Below are positions 8,327-17,202 of a DNA stretch of 64,000 nucleotides, in pieces. Made by a program: the position numbers and the translations under genes. The notes under the pieces were generated by a model. It worked only from the letters and a program-made list of their open reading frames with translations, had not been told where the DNA came from and did not search any database. Position 1 is the first letter of the stretch; every line of letters starts with the position of its first letter. This DNA comes from Celeribacter baekdonensis B30 (lineage in GTDB: Bacteria > Pseudomonadota > Alphaproteobacteria > Rhodobacterales > Rhodobacteraceae), in contig NZ_AMRK01000017.1 of assembly GCF_000299875.1 (NCBI RefSeq), positions 1 through 64,000 on the forward strand. Direction: 5' to 3'.

Positions 8327-10225
8327 ATGCCGCAGGACTTTAGTTCGCTTGAGGCGCGCAATGCGATTGAGGCCGAGATGGAATGGGAGGCGCGTGGCGA
8401 GCCTGTGACCATCTACGAGCGGGTGACAAAAACGGCCGAGACATTCGCCGACCGCCCCGCGTTTTCCTATCAAATCACCTCCGGTCCAAAAGACAAGGCG
8501 GAGACGATGAGCTGGCGCGAGACCCAGCAAAAGATGGTTCAGGCCGCCAATATGTTTCGTGCTCTTGGCATCGGCGAAACCGATGTTGTGGCCTATATCA
8601 TGCCCAACGCCAACGAAACCGTCGTCACCTTTTTGGGCGGGATGGTGGCCGGGATCGTGAACCCGATCAACCCGCTGTTGGAACCGGAACAGATCGCCGC
8701 GATTTTACGCGAAACCAACGCCAAAATTGTGGTGACGCTCAAGGCCTTTCCAAAGACCGACGTGGCCCAAAAGGTGGCCGAGGCAGTGCGCCATGCCCCC
8801 AATGTGAACACGGTACTTGAAGTCGATCTTTTGCACTATCTCACACCGCCGAAAAAATGGATCGTGCCTTTTATTCGCCCCAAAAATCCAACCGCCGTGG
8901 CGCATCACGCCGATCTCTTGGATTTCACTACTGAGTTGGCGAAATACCCCTCGGATCGGTTGACCTTTGAGGACAGCAAAGCCGACCGCGTGGCGGCCTA
9001 TTTCCACACCGGCGGCACCACAGGGATGCCGAAAGTCGCGCAACATAAATACTCGGGCATGATCTACAATGGCTGGCTTGGCAGCCGCTTGTTGTTCACC
9101 GAACAAGACAACATCATGTGCCCCCTGCCCCTGTTTCACGTCTTCGCCTGTCAGGTGATCGTGATGTCCCAGATCACATCTGGCGCACATGGGGTCTATC
9201 CAACGCCGGCGGGCTATCGCGGTGAAGGCGTGTTCGACAATTTCTGGAAACTCTGCGAACGCTGGAAAATCTCGTTTATCATCACCGTGCCGACCGCGAT
9301 TTCGGCGATGATGCAGCGCAAAGTGGATGCCGATATTTCCACCGTCAAGATCGCCTTTTCAGGCTCGGCACCCTTGCCCGTCGAACTGTACAAACGGTTC
9401 GAAGCGGCGGCAGGCGTTGAGATCATCGAGGGCTATGGCCTGACCGAAGCAACTTGTCTTGTGGCTGTAAACCCGATCGGTGGGAAAAAGAAAATCGGCT
9501 CTGTCGGCATTCCTTTCCCGCACACCGATGTCAAAATCCTGCGCCATACGCCCGAAGGTCCGGTGGAATGCGATGTTGATGAGGTGGGCGAGATTTGTAT
9601 CGACAGCCCAGGCGTGTTCCCTGGCTCGACCTATACGGAACAGGACAAGAACCACGACCTGTTCCACCATGACGTCTATCTGCGCACCGGGGATTTGGGC
9701 CGGATTGATGCCGATGGCTACATTTGGATCACCGGGCGCGCCAAGGATTTGATCATCCGTGGGGGTCACAACATCGACCCCGCCGAGATCGAAGAGGCCT
9801 TGGCCGGTCATGAGGCCGTCGGCTTTGTTGGGGCGATTGGGCAACCCGACGCCCATGCGGGTGAAATCCCCTGCGCCTATGTCGAGTTGGTCGATGGCGC
9901 GAGTGTGACACCCGAGGCATTGATGGCCTATGCCAAGGTCCATATCCACGAACGCGCCGCGATCCCGAAACACATCGAAATTCTGGACGAGTTGCCGAAA
10001 ACCGCTGTCGGCAAAGTGTTCAAACCGGACTTGCGTAAACGTGCAATCACGCGGATTTACAATGGCGCGCTTGAGGCGTCAGAGCTTTCGGCTCGGGTGA
10101 TCCATGTGGTGGATGACAAAAAGCGGGGTCTGGTGGCGCAGGTTGATCCGCAAGCCAAATCTGAGGAGGCAACGGTGTCACAAGTCTTGGGGCGCTTCAC
10201 CAACCCGTGGGAATGGGCCGAGTAA
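8327..10225 (+). CDS. acyl-CoA synthetase (AMP-forming)
   Basis: ANL-superfamily enzyme of 632 residues that would activate a carboxylic acid to acyl-AMP and then acyl-CoA in the cytoplasm. Motifs: the phosphate loop HTGGTTGMPK, the adenine motif EGYGLTEAT, YLRTGDLG and the C-terminal hinge region GRAKDLIIRGG, with the catalytic Lys expected in PKTAVGKVFKP. Length matches long-chain or broad-range members. ATG at 8327 sits behind a very strong ribosome binding site. It is divergent from a KAS III-type enzyme and followed by a strong terminator, so it is probably monocistronic. The chain-length preference cannot be read from sequence. Confidence 0.9.
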   Translation: MPQDFSSLEARNAIEAEMEWEARGEPVTIYERVTKTAETFADRPAFSYQITSGPKDKAETMSWRETQQKMVQAANMFRALGIGETDVVAYIMPNANETVVTFLGGMVAGIVNPINPLLEPEQIAAILRETNAKIVVTLKAFPKTDVAQKVAEAVRHAPNVNTVLEVDLLHYLTPPKKWIVPFIRPKNPTAVAHHADLLDFTTELAKYPSDRLTFEDSKADRVAAYFHTGGTTGMPKVAQHKYSGMIYNGWLGSRLLFTEQDNIMCPLPLFHVFACQVIVMSQITSGAHGVYPTPAGYRGEGVFDNFWKLCERWKISFIITVPTAISAMMQRKVDADISTVKIAFSGSAPLPVELYKRFEAAAGVEIIEGYGLTEATCLVAVNPIGGKKKIGSVGIPFPHTDVKILRHTPEGPVECDVDEVGEICIDSPGVFPGSTYTEQDKNHDLFHHDVYLRTGDLGRIDADGYIWITGRAKDLIIRGGHNIDPAEIEEALAGHEAVGFVGAIGQPDAHAGEIPCAYVELVDGASVTPEALMAYAKVHIHERAAIPKHIEILDELPKTAVGKVFKPDLRKRAITRIYNGALEASELSARVIHVVDDKKRGLVAQVDPQAKSEEATVSQVLGRFTNPWEWAE

Positions 10226-10237
10226 ACTCCAAGCCTC

Positions 10238-10265
10238 AAAAGCCCGGCCATTGCCGGGCTTTTTT
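10238..10265 (+). terminator. intrinsic terminator after the acyl-CoA synthetase
   Basis: AAAAGCCCGGC (10238-10248), loop CATT, GCCGGGC (10253-10259) and a T6 run form a textbook rho-independent terminator just after the stop codon. Confidence 0.92.
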
Positions 10266-10429
10266 GCGTGTCGCTCACAGGGCGATGGCACGAAACGGCT
10301 GAAAACCCTGAAAATTTGAGCCAGATCATGTCGGGTTAACCGAATTTCAACCTCTTATACGCCATGATTGTGCCCAGATCGCTGATTAGCGTGGTCTCAT
10401 TGCGATCAAAGCCCGAACAAAAGGGCCTC

Positions 10430-10657
10430 ATGAAAGGCAAACCCATGGTTGTTGGACTTATCCTTTTCTCATCTTTAGTTGCAGCCCTCATGACCGGGCT
10501 GGGCTTGGCGTTTGGGATGCCCATTTGGGCAGCACTGATCACCTATGCCGTGGTCGGATCGCTCACATTGCTTTGCGCTGCGGCCGTTCTCTATGCCCGC
10601 GCGCAAGCGACATCAAATCAGGATTGCGACCACCACAAAGATCTCGCCACCGTCTGA
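10430..10657 (+). CDS. small hydrophobic membrane protein
   Basis: Short protein of about 75 residues with two predicted membrane segments (roughly residues 7-25 and 31-53), a short polar N-terminus and a hydrophilic, His/Asp-containing tail. No catalytic motif is visible. ATG at 10430 has AAAAGGG at about 5 bases; ATG at 10445 also has AAGG at a suitable distance, so the start is open by 5 residues. It stands alone after a terminator. It resembles small uncharacterised membrane proteins of Rhodobacteraceae in layout only; no function is proposed. Confidence 0.5.
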   Translation: MKGKPMVVGLILFSSLVAALMTGLGLAFGMPIWAALITYAVVGSLTLLCAAAVLYARAQATSNQDCDHHKDLATV

Positions 10658-11104
10658 ATCGCTGTTTCAGAGAAAATTACCTAAGGGCCTTTAAACTGGC
10701 TCAACCCCTTTAAAGTTGCGTCACAGTTTGAGGCTGCGTCACGGTGCTTCGAACCACTCATGTACAAATGTTGATGTTGATGTCACCTCGCCGCAAGGCC
10801 GCCCAAACATCCGTTTCGGGCCAAGCCTACGTCGTCAGCAATGCTGGCATCGCTCTCAAACTCCAGCAACATGCTATCCCTGATCGAAACTCTGCTGAAC
10901 GCTTTCCATGAAACCAAAAGGCGCGCCGATTCCTCATGAACAGCAAGGCCTTATACGGGACAAAGCCCGCAGTTCTTCGCACAATGCCTACAGTGCATCA
11001 ATAGAACCTATCAGCGCTTAAAACGCACATCCTGGTTGATCAGCATGCGAAGAAACCGCTCTAACCAAAGTGATCGCACTCAACTCAGACAATCTCTTGA
11101 AAAA
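10658..11104. other. 447-base stretch without recognisable gene
   Basis: I find no supported coding region, RNA or mobile element remnant. Two copies of GCGTCAC occur near 10720 and 10740. The few short open frames lack ribosome binding sites and family resemblance. It separates the small membrane protein gene from tRNA-Thr. Confidence 0.5.
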
Positions 11105-11179
<75 letters not shown>

Positions 11180-11388
11180 GCCGGACCGGGTGGGCAAAAG
11201 CCCCTCACCGTGGGCGGCTAATTAGACGTGATCGGGCGGCGGCGCAAGCGCAATTTCGTGAAAAATTTGACCTTGAGCGAAGTTTCTGATGTCGCATGCA
11301 AAACGGTGTGCGCGAGAAACAGACCACAAAGGACGCAAGGGCGTGCAAAGGCTGGACGTGACAGCGCGCTTTGGCTACATGAAACCCC

Positions 11389-11547
11389 ATGGAAAACAAA
11401 TCCGATCCCACCCGGAAAAGCGGCAAATCTGCGCCCAAAGACCGCGAAGAGCGACTCAAGGCGGCGCTGAAGGCGAACCTTGCCCGGCGCAAGGCCCAAA
11501 GCCGCGCCCGCAGGACTTCCGAGGGTACGGACAATAAAGACGAGTGA
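11389..11547 (+). CDS. conserved small basic protein upstream of murA
   Basis: A 52-residue frame begins MENKSDPTRKSGKSAPKD and continues with a Lys/Arg/Ala-rich helix (DREERLKAALKANLARRKA) and a short acidic end. It stops 6 bases before the murA start, so it is very likely cotranscribed. Small proteins of this type (alanine- and arginine-rich, directly before murA) are familiar in Rhodobacteraceae. Strong charge suggests nucleic-acid or ribosome contact, but nothing is known. The ribosome binding site is weak. Confidence 0.65.
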   Translation: MENKSDPTRKSGKSAPKDREERLKAALKANLARRKAQSRARRTSEGTDNKDE

Positions 11548-11553
11548 GGCGGC

Positions 11554-12819
11554 ATGGATTCGATTTTGGTGCGCGGCAATGGGCCGGTGACTGGGGATAT
11601 TGAGATTGCGGGGGCGAAAAACGCCTGCCTGACCCTTATGCCCGCCACGTTGTTGTCTGAGGAGCCGCTGACGCTGACCAATGCGCCGCGCCTCTCGGAC
11701 ATCAAAACAATGACCGCGCTTTTGACCTCACTGGGTGCCGAAATCAGCAGCCTGCAAGAGGGCAAGGTGTTGACCATGTCTTCACATGCTGACCTCAACC
11801 CGGTGGCGGATTACGAAATCGTACGCAAAATGCGCGCCTCCAATTTGGTGCTCGGCCCGCTCTTGGCGCGTTTGGGTCATGCGGTTGTGTCCCTCCCCGG
11901 CGGATGCGCGATTGGCGCGCGCCCGATGGATTTGCACACCACGGCGCTTGAAGCCCTTGGCGCAGAGATTGAATTGAAAGACGGTTATCTGCACGCCACG
12001 ACACGCGGCGGTCTCAAGGGCGCGGTGCATAAAATGCGCTTTCCGTCTGTGGGCGCGACCGAGAATTTCGTCATGGCCGCGAGTTTGGCCAAGGGCACAT
12101 CCGTATTGGAAAATGCCGCGCGTGAACCGGAGATCGTCGATCTTGTCGCCTGTCTGAAAAAGATGGGTGCACAAATCGAGGGCGAAGGCACGGATCGGAT
12201 CGAGATTCAGGGTGTGGACCGTCTGCATGGCGCGACCCATCCGGTGGTGACTGACCGGATCGAATTGGGCACATTCATGCTGGCCCCCGCAATCTGTGGC
12301 GGCGAAGTGACCTGTTTGGGGGGCAAACTGTCCTTGGTCGAGAGCTTTGTCACCAAATTGAACGAAGCGGGCATCGAGGTGACGGAAAGCGCGCGCGGCC
12401 TGACCGTCAAACGCACAGGAGACCGGGTGAAGTCCGTCAATGTGACAACAGAACCCTTCCCCGGCTTTCCGACCGACCTTCAGGCGCAAATGATGGCCCT
12501 GTTGTGCACTGCGACGGGCACGTCGGTGTTGGAAGAAACCATCTTTGAAAACCGCTTTATGCACGCCCCCGAATTGATCCGCATGGGCGCACAGATCGAG
12601 GTCCACGGCGGTCATGCCACGGTGCACGGGGTTGAACGCCTCAAAGGCGCACAAGTGATGGCGACCGACCTGCGCGCCTCGGTGTCGTTGATCTTGGCGG
12701 GTCTGGCCGCCGAGGGCGAAACCGTGGTCAGCCGGGTCTATCACTTGGACCGTGGCTATGAATTCGTCGAGAAAAAACTATCCGGCATTGGCGCTCATAT
12801 CGAGCGGATCAAAGCGTAA
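11554..12819 (+). CDS. murA: UDP-N-acetylglucosamine 1-carboxyvinyltransferase
   Basis: First committed step of peptidoglycan synthesis: transfers enolpyruvate from PEP to UDP-GlcNAc in the cytoplasm. The 421-residue length is typical. The active-site loop Cys is present (C118 in [11 protein letters not shown]), which predicts sensitivity to fosfomycin. The N-terminal AKNA motif with the conserved Lys is also there (K22). GAGGCGG lies before the ATG. It is the head of the housekeeping block leading to hisD and infA. Confidence 0.97.
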   Translation: MDSILVRGNGPVTGDIEIAGAKNACLTLMPATLLSEEPLTLTNAPRLSDIKTMTALLTSLGAEISSLQEGKVLTMSSHADLNPVADYEIVRKMRASNLVLGPLLARLGHAVVSLPGGCAIGARPMDLHTTALEALGAEIELKDGYLHATTRGGLKGAVHKMRFPSVGATENFVMAASLAKGTSVLENAAREPEIVDLVACLKKMGAQIEGEGTDRIEIQGVDRLHGATHPVVTDRIELGTFMLAPAICGGEVTCLGGKLSLVESFVTKLNEAGIEVTESARGLTVKRTGDRVKSVNVTTEPFPGFPTDLQAQMMALLCTATGTSVLEETIFENRFMHAPELIRMGAQIEVHGGHATVHGVERLKGAQVMATDLRASVSLILAGLAAEGETVVSRVYHLDRGYEFVEKKLSGIGAHIERIKA

Positions 12820-12829
12820 AGGAAATCCC

Positions 12830-13309
12830 ATGGTCGAAGACGCCCGGTTCGAAGACGGCGGCGAAGAGCCGATTTATCTCAAGGCCCTAGATGCAGAAGA
12901 TCTGACCGTGATTTCGGCGCTCGCACAGGATGCCATCGTGCCGATGGGCGAGATTTCCTATGACGCGACCCAGCGCCGCTTTGCCATGTTGATCAACCGC
13001 TTTCGCTGGGAAGATGTCGAGACGGCTGCCAAGCGCGGCCGCCCGGTGGAACGAGTCCAAGCGGTTTTGGTGTTTGACGATGTGATGATGGCGCGCTCCT
13101 CTGGCATCTCGACGGCGGACAAAGACATGGTTCTGTCGCTCCTGAACATCGTCTTTGTCGCCGGCCCGGACGGCACAGGTTGCGTTGAGGTCACACTCGC
13201 CGGCGACGGTCAAATCGCGCTGGACATCGAAACGATTGACGTCACACTCAAAGACGTCACACGCCCCTATATCGCACCCTCACATAAGGTTCCGACCCAC
13301 GACAGTTGA
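12830..13309 (+). CDS. DUF2948 family protein
   Basis: Protein of 159 residues of unknown function that regularly sits between murA and hisD in Rhodobacteraceae. It is a single soluble domain with no signal peptide or membrane segment; conserved-looking stretches include RRFAMLINRFRWE and VERVQAVLVFDDV. The ATG at 12830 has AAAGGA 6 bases upstream and follows the murA stop by 10 bases, so it is cotranscribed. The frame is open upstream inside murA, but that start has no support. Confidence 0.88.
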   Translation: MVEDARFEDGGEEPIYLKALDAEDLTVISALAQDAIVPMGEISYDATQRRFAMLINRFRWEDVETAAKRGRPVERVQAVLVFDDVMMARSSGISTADKDMVLSLLNIVFVAGPDGTGCVEVTLAGDGQIALDIETIDVTLKDVTRPYIAPSHKVPTHDS

Positions 13310-13384
13310 TCTCAATTTCGACGATCACGCATTTTAAACCGGTTTAGCGACCCTCATTTCATATCAACGATAGAAAGATTTTTC

Positions 13385-13828
13385 ATGAAACAGATTCTTT
13401 TGGCCTGCATCTGTGCGCTTTCTCTCATGGCAACAACACACCCCGCTCAATCTGCGGCCAGCGGCGGGTCGGTCGCCATCGACAAAGATTTCGGCATGTA
13501 CACCATCACATGGGACCCGCGCGGCACGACGTTGGTGCGTTGGGAAGTTTACAACAATGATGGTCTCATCGCCATTTGCGGTGGCTATTCCAGCTCAGGC
13601 GGAAGTCTTGCCTATGAACTGTCGGAAATGGCCATGAAGGACGCTCGGATCAAACTCAACGGCAAGGTGATCGCCAGAAATTTGACCTTCTTCTCCAAGC
13701 TGAAAAATCAGAAACAAAAGGTTGAGCATGTCGGAGATCCGGCCAATTGCGTTGTCACCGATGTGCCTTCCCCGAAAGGAAAAGCGGAGTTCGAACTCTA
13801 CTTTGTGAAAGACACCTACCGCTATTGA
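13385..13828 (+). CDS. hypothetical secreted protein
   Basis: Protein of 147 residues with a clear Sec signal peptide (about 1-23, MKQILLACICALSLMA, cleavage near AQSAAS). The mature part is a compact beta-rich domain with two Cys (in AICGG and ANCVVT) that could form a disulphide. I do not recognise the family. It interrupts the usual DUF2948-hisD order and is flanked by its own gaps, with a strong inverted repeat after its stop codon, so it may be a later insertion with separate transcription. Confidence 0.75.
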   Translation: MKQILLACICALSLMATTHPAQSAASGGSVAIDKDFGMYTITWDPRGTTLVRWEVYNNDGLIAICGGYSSSGGSLAYELSEMAMKDARIKLNGKVIARNLTFFSKLKNQKQKVEHVGDPANCVVTDVPSPKGKAEFELYFVKDTYRY

Positions 13829-13835
13829 CAGTGAG

Positions 13836-13870
13836 TGCAGCGCGGCCACTTGCGCATTGGCCGCCCTGCA
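13836..13870 (+). terminator. hairpin after the secreted protein gene, possible terminator
   Basis: TGCAG (13836-13840) and CGGCCA (13843-13848) pair with TGGCCG (13858-13863) and CTGCA (13866-13870). The stem is strong but no T-run follows, so it may be a weak terminator or an mRNA-stabilising hairpin. Confidence 0.4.
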
Positions 13871-13945
13871 ACACACAATCGCTCTGCCGGAGCCGCTTGA
13901 GCCGCCGCGCTAGCCGGGGTATGCCCTGTTTCGAAGGAGACCGTC

Positions 13946-15259
13946 ATGCCCCAGTTCCTGTCCACCACGGACCCCGATTTCGAAACCCGCTTTGCCGCTG
14001 TTTTGACGATGAAGCGCGAGGACAGCCCCGATGTAGATGACATCGTGGCCGGGATCATTGCCGATGTGCGCGCGCGCGGCGATGCGGCGGTGTTGGAGCT
14101 GACGGCCAAGTTTGATCGACTCGATCTGACGCCAGAAACAATGCGCTTCTCCGACGATGAGATCGCGGGCTATTGCGCACAGGTCTCTCCTGCGGACAAG
14201 GCTGCTTTGGAACTCGCCGCCGAGCGCATCCGCGCCTATCACGTCCGTCAAATGCCCGACAATGCGCTCTGGACCGACCCGGACGGGGCCACTTTGGGCT
14301 GGCGCTGGTCGGCCGTGTCAGCGGCGGGGCTTTACGTGCCGGGTGGCGTGGCTTCTTATCCGTCTTCGGTCTTGATGAACGCGATCCCTGCCAAGGTCGC
14401 GGGCGTGCCGCGCCTGTGCATCACCGTGCCAACACCGGATGGCGTGGTGAACCCTTTGGTCCTGATGGCCGCGCGCATTGCGGGCGTCGACGAGATTTAC
14501 CGCATCGGCGGCGCACAGGCGATTGCGGCGCTGGCCTATGGCACCAAAACCATCCCTCCTGTCGATAAAATCACCGGGCCGGGCAATGCCTTTGTCGCCG
14601 CCGCAAAGCGCCGGGTGTTCGGCAAGGTTGGCATCGACATGATCGCCGGTCCCTCTGAAATCTTGGTGATCGCAGACAAGCACAACGACCCCGACTGGAT
14701 CGCGGTCGATTTGCTATCACAAGCCGAGCATGACGAAAGCGCACAGGCGATCCTGATCACAGATGACGCCAAATTCGCCCAATCCGTCACCGCCGCCGTT
14801 GAAAAGCGGCTTGAGACATTGGAACGGCGCAAGATTGCCGGTAAATCTTGGGAAGAGTTCGGCGTGGTGATCACCACGCGCGATTTGGATGAGGCAGCTC
14901 GGCTCTCGGACCGTTTTGCCCCCGAACATCTGGAACTTTGTGTCGAAGACCCGGATGCTCTGTCCGCCAAAGTCACCCATGCCGGGGCGATTTTCCTAGG
15001 CGCATTCACACCAGAAGCCATTGGTGACTATGTTGGCGGGCCAAATCACGTCCTGCCCACGGCGCGTTCAGCGCGGTTTTCGTCGGGCTTGTCGGTTTTG
15101 GACTTTCTCAAACGCACAACCTTGGCCAAGATGTCCCCTGCCGCTTTGGCGGCGATTGGCCCGGCGGCAGTGCGGTTGGCGACATCCGAAAGCCTTGAGG
15201 CACACGGATTGTCGGTGCAAGCGCGGCTTGATCGGTTGAATGAGGGCGGCAATGAGTAA
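13946..15259 (+). CDS. hisD: histidinol dehydrogenase
   Basis: Catalyses the last two steps of histidine synthesis (histidinol to histidine, NAD+, Zn2+). The 437-residue length is normal. Family signatures include VAGVPRLCITVPTP, IDMIAGPSEILVIAD and the C-terminal metal/active-site region around PEHLEL and GPNHVLPT. Start ATG has AAGGAG upstream. Its stop codon overlaps the start of the UPF0262 gene, so the two are translationally coupled. Confidence 0.97.
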   Translation: MPQFLSTTDPDFETRFAAVLTMKREDSPDVDDIVAGIIADVRARGDAAVLELTAKFDRLDLTPETMRFSDDEIAGYCAQVSPADKAALELAAERIRAYHVRQMPDNALWTDPDGATLGWRWSAVSAAGLYVPGGVASYPSSVLMNAIPAKVAGVPRLCITVPTPDGVVNPLVLMAARIAGVDEIYRIGGAQAIAALAYGTKTIPPVDKITGPGNAFVAAAKRRVFGKVGIDMIAGPSEILVIADKHNDPDWIAVDLLSQAEHDESAQAILITDDAKFAQSVTAAVEKRLETLERRKIAGKSWEEFGVVITTRDLDEAARLSDRFAPEHLELCVEDPDALSAKVTHAGAIFLGAFTPEAIGDYVGGPNHVLPTARSARFSSGLSVLDFLKRTTLAKMSPAALAAIGPAAVRLATSESLEAHGLSVQARLDRLNEGGNE

Positions 15260-15728
15260 ACTTCTATCTGTTGAGATCGACGAGGCCGGCCTCGCCCCTC
15301 CGACGCCTGAGATCGAACAAGAACGCAAAGTCGCGATTTTCGACTTGTTGGAAGACAACAGCTTTGCCCTGCCCGCCCGTGACGACCGGACGGTGCCCAC
15401 GGGTCCGTTCAACTTGCTTTTGGCCATTCGCGAACGCCGTCTGGTGTTTGATCTGACCTCCGAGAGCGGCGATAAGGCGGCCGAATTTCACCTCTCTCTT
15501 GGCCCGTTTCGGCAGGTGGTCAAAGACTATTTCCAGATTTGCGAAAGCTATTTCGACGCGGTCAAGAAAATGCCCCCCAGCCAGATCGAAGCCATCGACA
15601 TGGCCCGGCGCGGCATTCACAACGAAGGCGCGCGGGTGTTGCAAGAGCGGCTTGAGGGCAAGGCCGAGGTTGATATCGATACGGCGCGACGCCTGTTCAC
15701 CCTGATTTGCGTTTTGCACTGGGGATAG
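15252..15728 (+). CDS. UPF0262 family protein
   Basis: Protein of 158 residues of unknown function, an alphaproteobacterial family regularly linked to hisD. It is soluble and mixed alpha/beta, with no catalytic motif that I can name. The ATG at 15252 overlaps the hisD stop codon; an ATG 12 bases earlier is less likely. It is followed 5 bases later by the phosphatase gene, forming one operon. Confidence 0.9.
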   Translation: MSKLLSVEIDEAGLAPPTPEIEQERKVAIFDLLEDNSFALPARDDRTVPTGPFNLLLAIRERRLVFDLTSESGDKAAEFHLSLGPFRQVVKDYFQICESYFDAVKKMPPSQIEAIDMARRGIHNEGARVLQERLEGKAEVDIDTARRLFTLICVLHWG

Positions 15729-15733
15729 GCAGC

Positions 15734-16192
15734 ATGGCGACAGACCTCCCGCATTCGGTTTTGTTCTGTTGCGATCACAACGCGGTCCGTTCGCCTATGG
15801 CGGAGGGGCTGATGAAGAAATTTTACCCCGGCGCCGTCTATGTTCAATCGGCAGGCGTGCATTCCGATCTTGAGGTCGACGGGTTTTCCGTTGCGGTCTG
15901 TGATGAAATCGGGGTCGAATTGCACCGCCATCGGGCGCGCTCTTTCGATGATCTCAAAGACTGGGGCGATGACATTTCCTCCTATGATCTGGTGATCGCG
16001 CTGTCTCCGGCCTCACAAAGACAAGCGCTCGAACTCACACGATTTTACCATCTGGACGTCGAATATTGGCCGATCATGGACCCCACTGGCATCGGCGAAA
16101 CCCGCGAGGCCAAACTTGACGCCTACCGCCAAGCCCGCGATCAAATCATCGCTCGGATGCTGGCCCGATTTGGCCCAGCCCAAAGCTCCTAA
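15734..16192 (+). CDS. low molecular weight protein-tyrosine phosphatase family protein
   Basis: Cytoplasmic phosphatase of about 152 residues. The N-terminal P-loop has the CX5R pattern (C13-DHNAV-R19-S) and a DP motif (IMDPTG) supplies the general acid. The loop differs from the classical CxGNxCRS, so it could be an arsenate-reductase-like or specialised member; substrate is unknown. The start is the ATG at 15734; the open frame begins earlier inside UPF0262. It lies in the usual place for this block. Confidence 0.88.
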   Translation: MATDLPHSVLFCCDHNAVRSPMAEGLMKKFYPGAVYVQSAGVHSDLEVDGFSVAVCDEIGVELHRHRARSFDDLKDWGDDISSYDLVIALSPASQRQALELTRFYHLDVEYWPIMDPTGIGETREAKLDAYRQARDQIIARMLARFGPAQSS

Positions 16193-16204
16193 AGGACCGC
16201 TCCC

Positions 16205-16618
16205 ATGACTGCCGCACAAGACACCACCCTTGCGCTATTGACCCGCTATTACGCCGCCTTCGCCACGCAGGATCACGCCGCGATGCTTGATTGCCTCACC
16301 GACGATGTGGTGCATCACATCAATCAAGGCGAGGCCGAGACTGGCAAAGCGGCTTTCGCGGCATTTCTTGACGTGATGGACACCGCCTATTGCGAACGTC
16401 TCACCGACATGGTGCTCTTTGCCTCAGAGGATGGCACACGCGCCGCCGCGGAATTCCGGGTTTTGGGCACATATCTCAAAACCGCAGAGGGCTACCCGGA
16501 GGCGCATGGTCAGACCTATGATCTGCCAGCGGGCGCGTTCTTTAGCCTGAAAGGCGGTAAAATCGCCCGAATTTCCGTCTATTACAATGCCGCTGACTGG
16601 GTCGAGCAAGTGTCATGA
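16205..16618 (+). CDS. ketosteroid-isomerase-related protein (SnoaL/NTF2-like fold)
   Basis: Protein of 137 residues with the NTF2-like cone fold pattern (LLTRYYAAFATQDHAAMLDCLTDDVVHHINQ at its start, GGKIARISVYYN at the end). Fold members are small isomerases, hydrolases or binding proteins; no specific reaction can be assigned. It is joined with a GNAT acetyltransferase (4-base overlap) and a nitrilase-family hydrolase, a trio often found together in proteobacteria. They probably act on one small amine or amide compound; this is inference. Confidence 0.82.
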   Translation: MTAAQDTTLALLTRYYAAFATQDHAAMLDCLTDDVVHHINQGEAETGKAAFAAFLDVMDTAYCERLTDMVLFASEDGTRAAAEFRVLGTYLKTAEGYPEAHGQTYDLPAGAFFSLKGGKIARISVYYNAADWVEQVS

Positions 16619-17202
16619 GCCTCACTTACCGCACCCTGCGCGGGCCGGATGTGACGGCGGCTTTGGATGACTTGGCACGGCTGCGGATCACGGTGTTTCG
16701 CGATTGGCCTTATCTCTATGACGGCTCGCTGGACTATGAGCGCAGCTACATGGCCAGCTATGTCGGCAATCCCCGCGCCATTTTGGTCGCGGCGTTTGAC
16801 GGCGACCGTCTGGTCGGGGCCTCCACTGGCTCGCCCTTGATAGATCACGCCGATGATTTCGCAAATGCCTTTGCCACCAGTGACTTGCCCTTGGATCAGG
16901 TGTTTTATTGCGCCGAATCCGTGCTTTTGGACGCCTACCGTGGCCAAGGCGCGGGGCACAGGTTCTTTGACGCCCGCGAATCCCATGCCCGCGATATGGG
17001 CTTTGCCACTTCGGCCTTTTGCTCGGTGATCCGCCCGGAGGACCACCCGCTGCGCCCCAAAGATACGCGCAGCCATGATGCGTTTTGGCGCGGACGCGGC
17101 TATGCCCCCTTGCCTGAAGTTGTAGCGGAATTTGACTGGAAAGATGTAGATCAGGCGCAATCGACCCAAAAGCGCCTGCAATTTTGGGGGAAAGCCCTGT
17201 GA
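16615..17202 (+). CDS. GNAT family N-acetyltransferase
   Basis: Protein of 195 residues with the acetyl-CoA binding segment of GNAT enzymes (YRGQGAGHRFFDARE around residues 110-124). It would acetylate an unknown amine in the cytoplasm. ATGA overlap with the upstream gene and a GTGA overlap with the downstream hydrolase show tight coupling. Residues around YGDGSLDYE-like N-terminal parts are longer than in minimal GNATs. Confidence 0.87.
   Translation: MSLTYRTLRGPDVTAALDDLARLRITVFRDWPYLYDGSLDYERSYMASYVGNPRAILVAAFDGDRLVGASTGSPLIDHADDFANAFATSDLPLDQVFYCAESVLLDAYRGQGAGHRFFDARESHARDMGFATSAFCSVIRPEDHPLRPKDTRSHDAFWRGRGYAPLPEVVAEFDWKDVDQAQSTQKRLQFWGKAL

Noticed and set aside
10658-11104. Possible insertion-sequence remnant next to tRNA-Thr
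   Set aside because: No terminal repeats or transposase-like peptide could be recognised in any frame.
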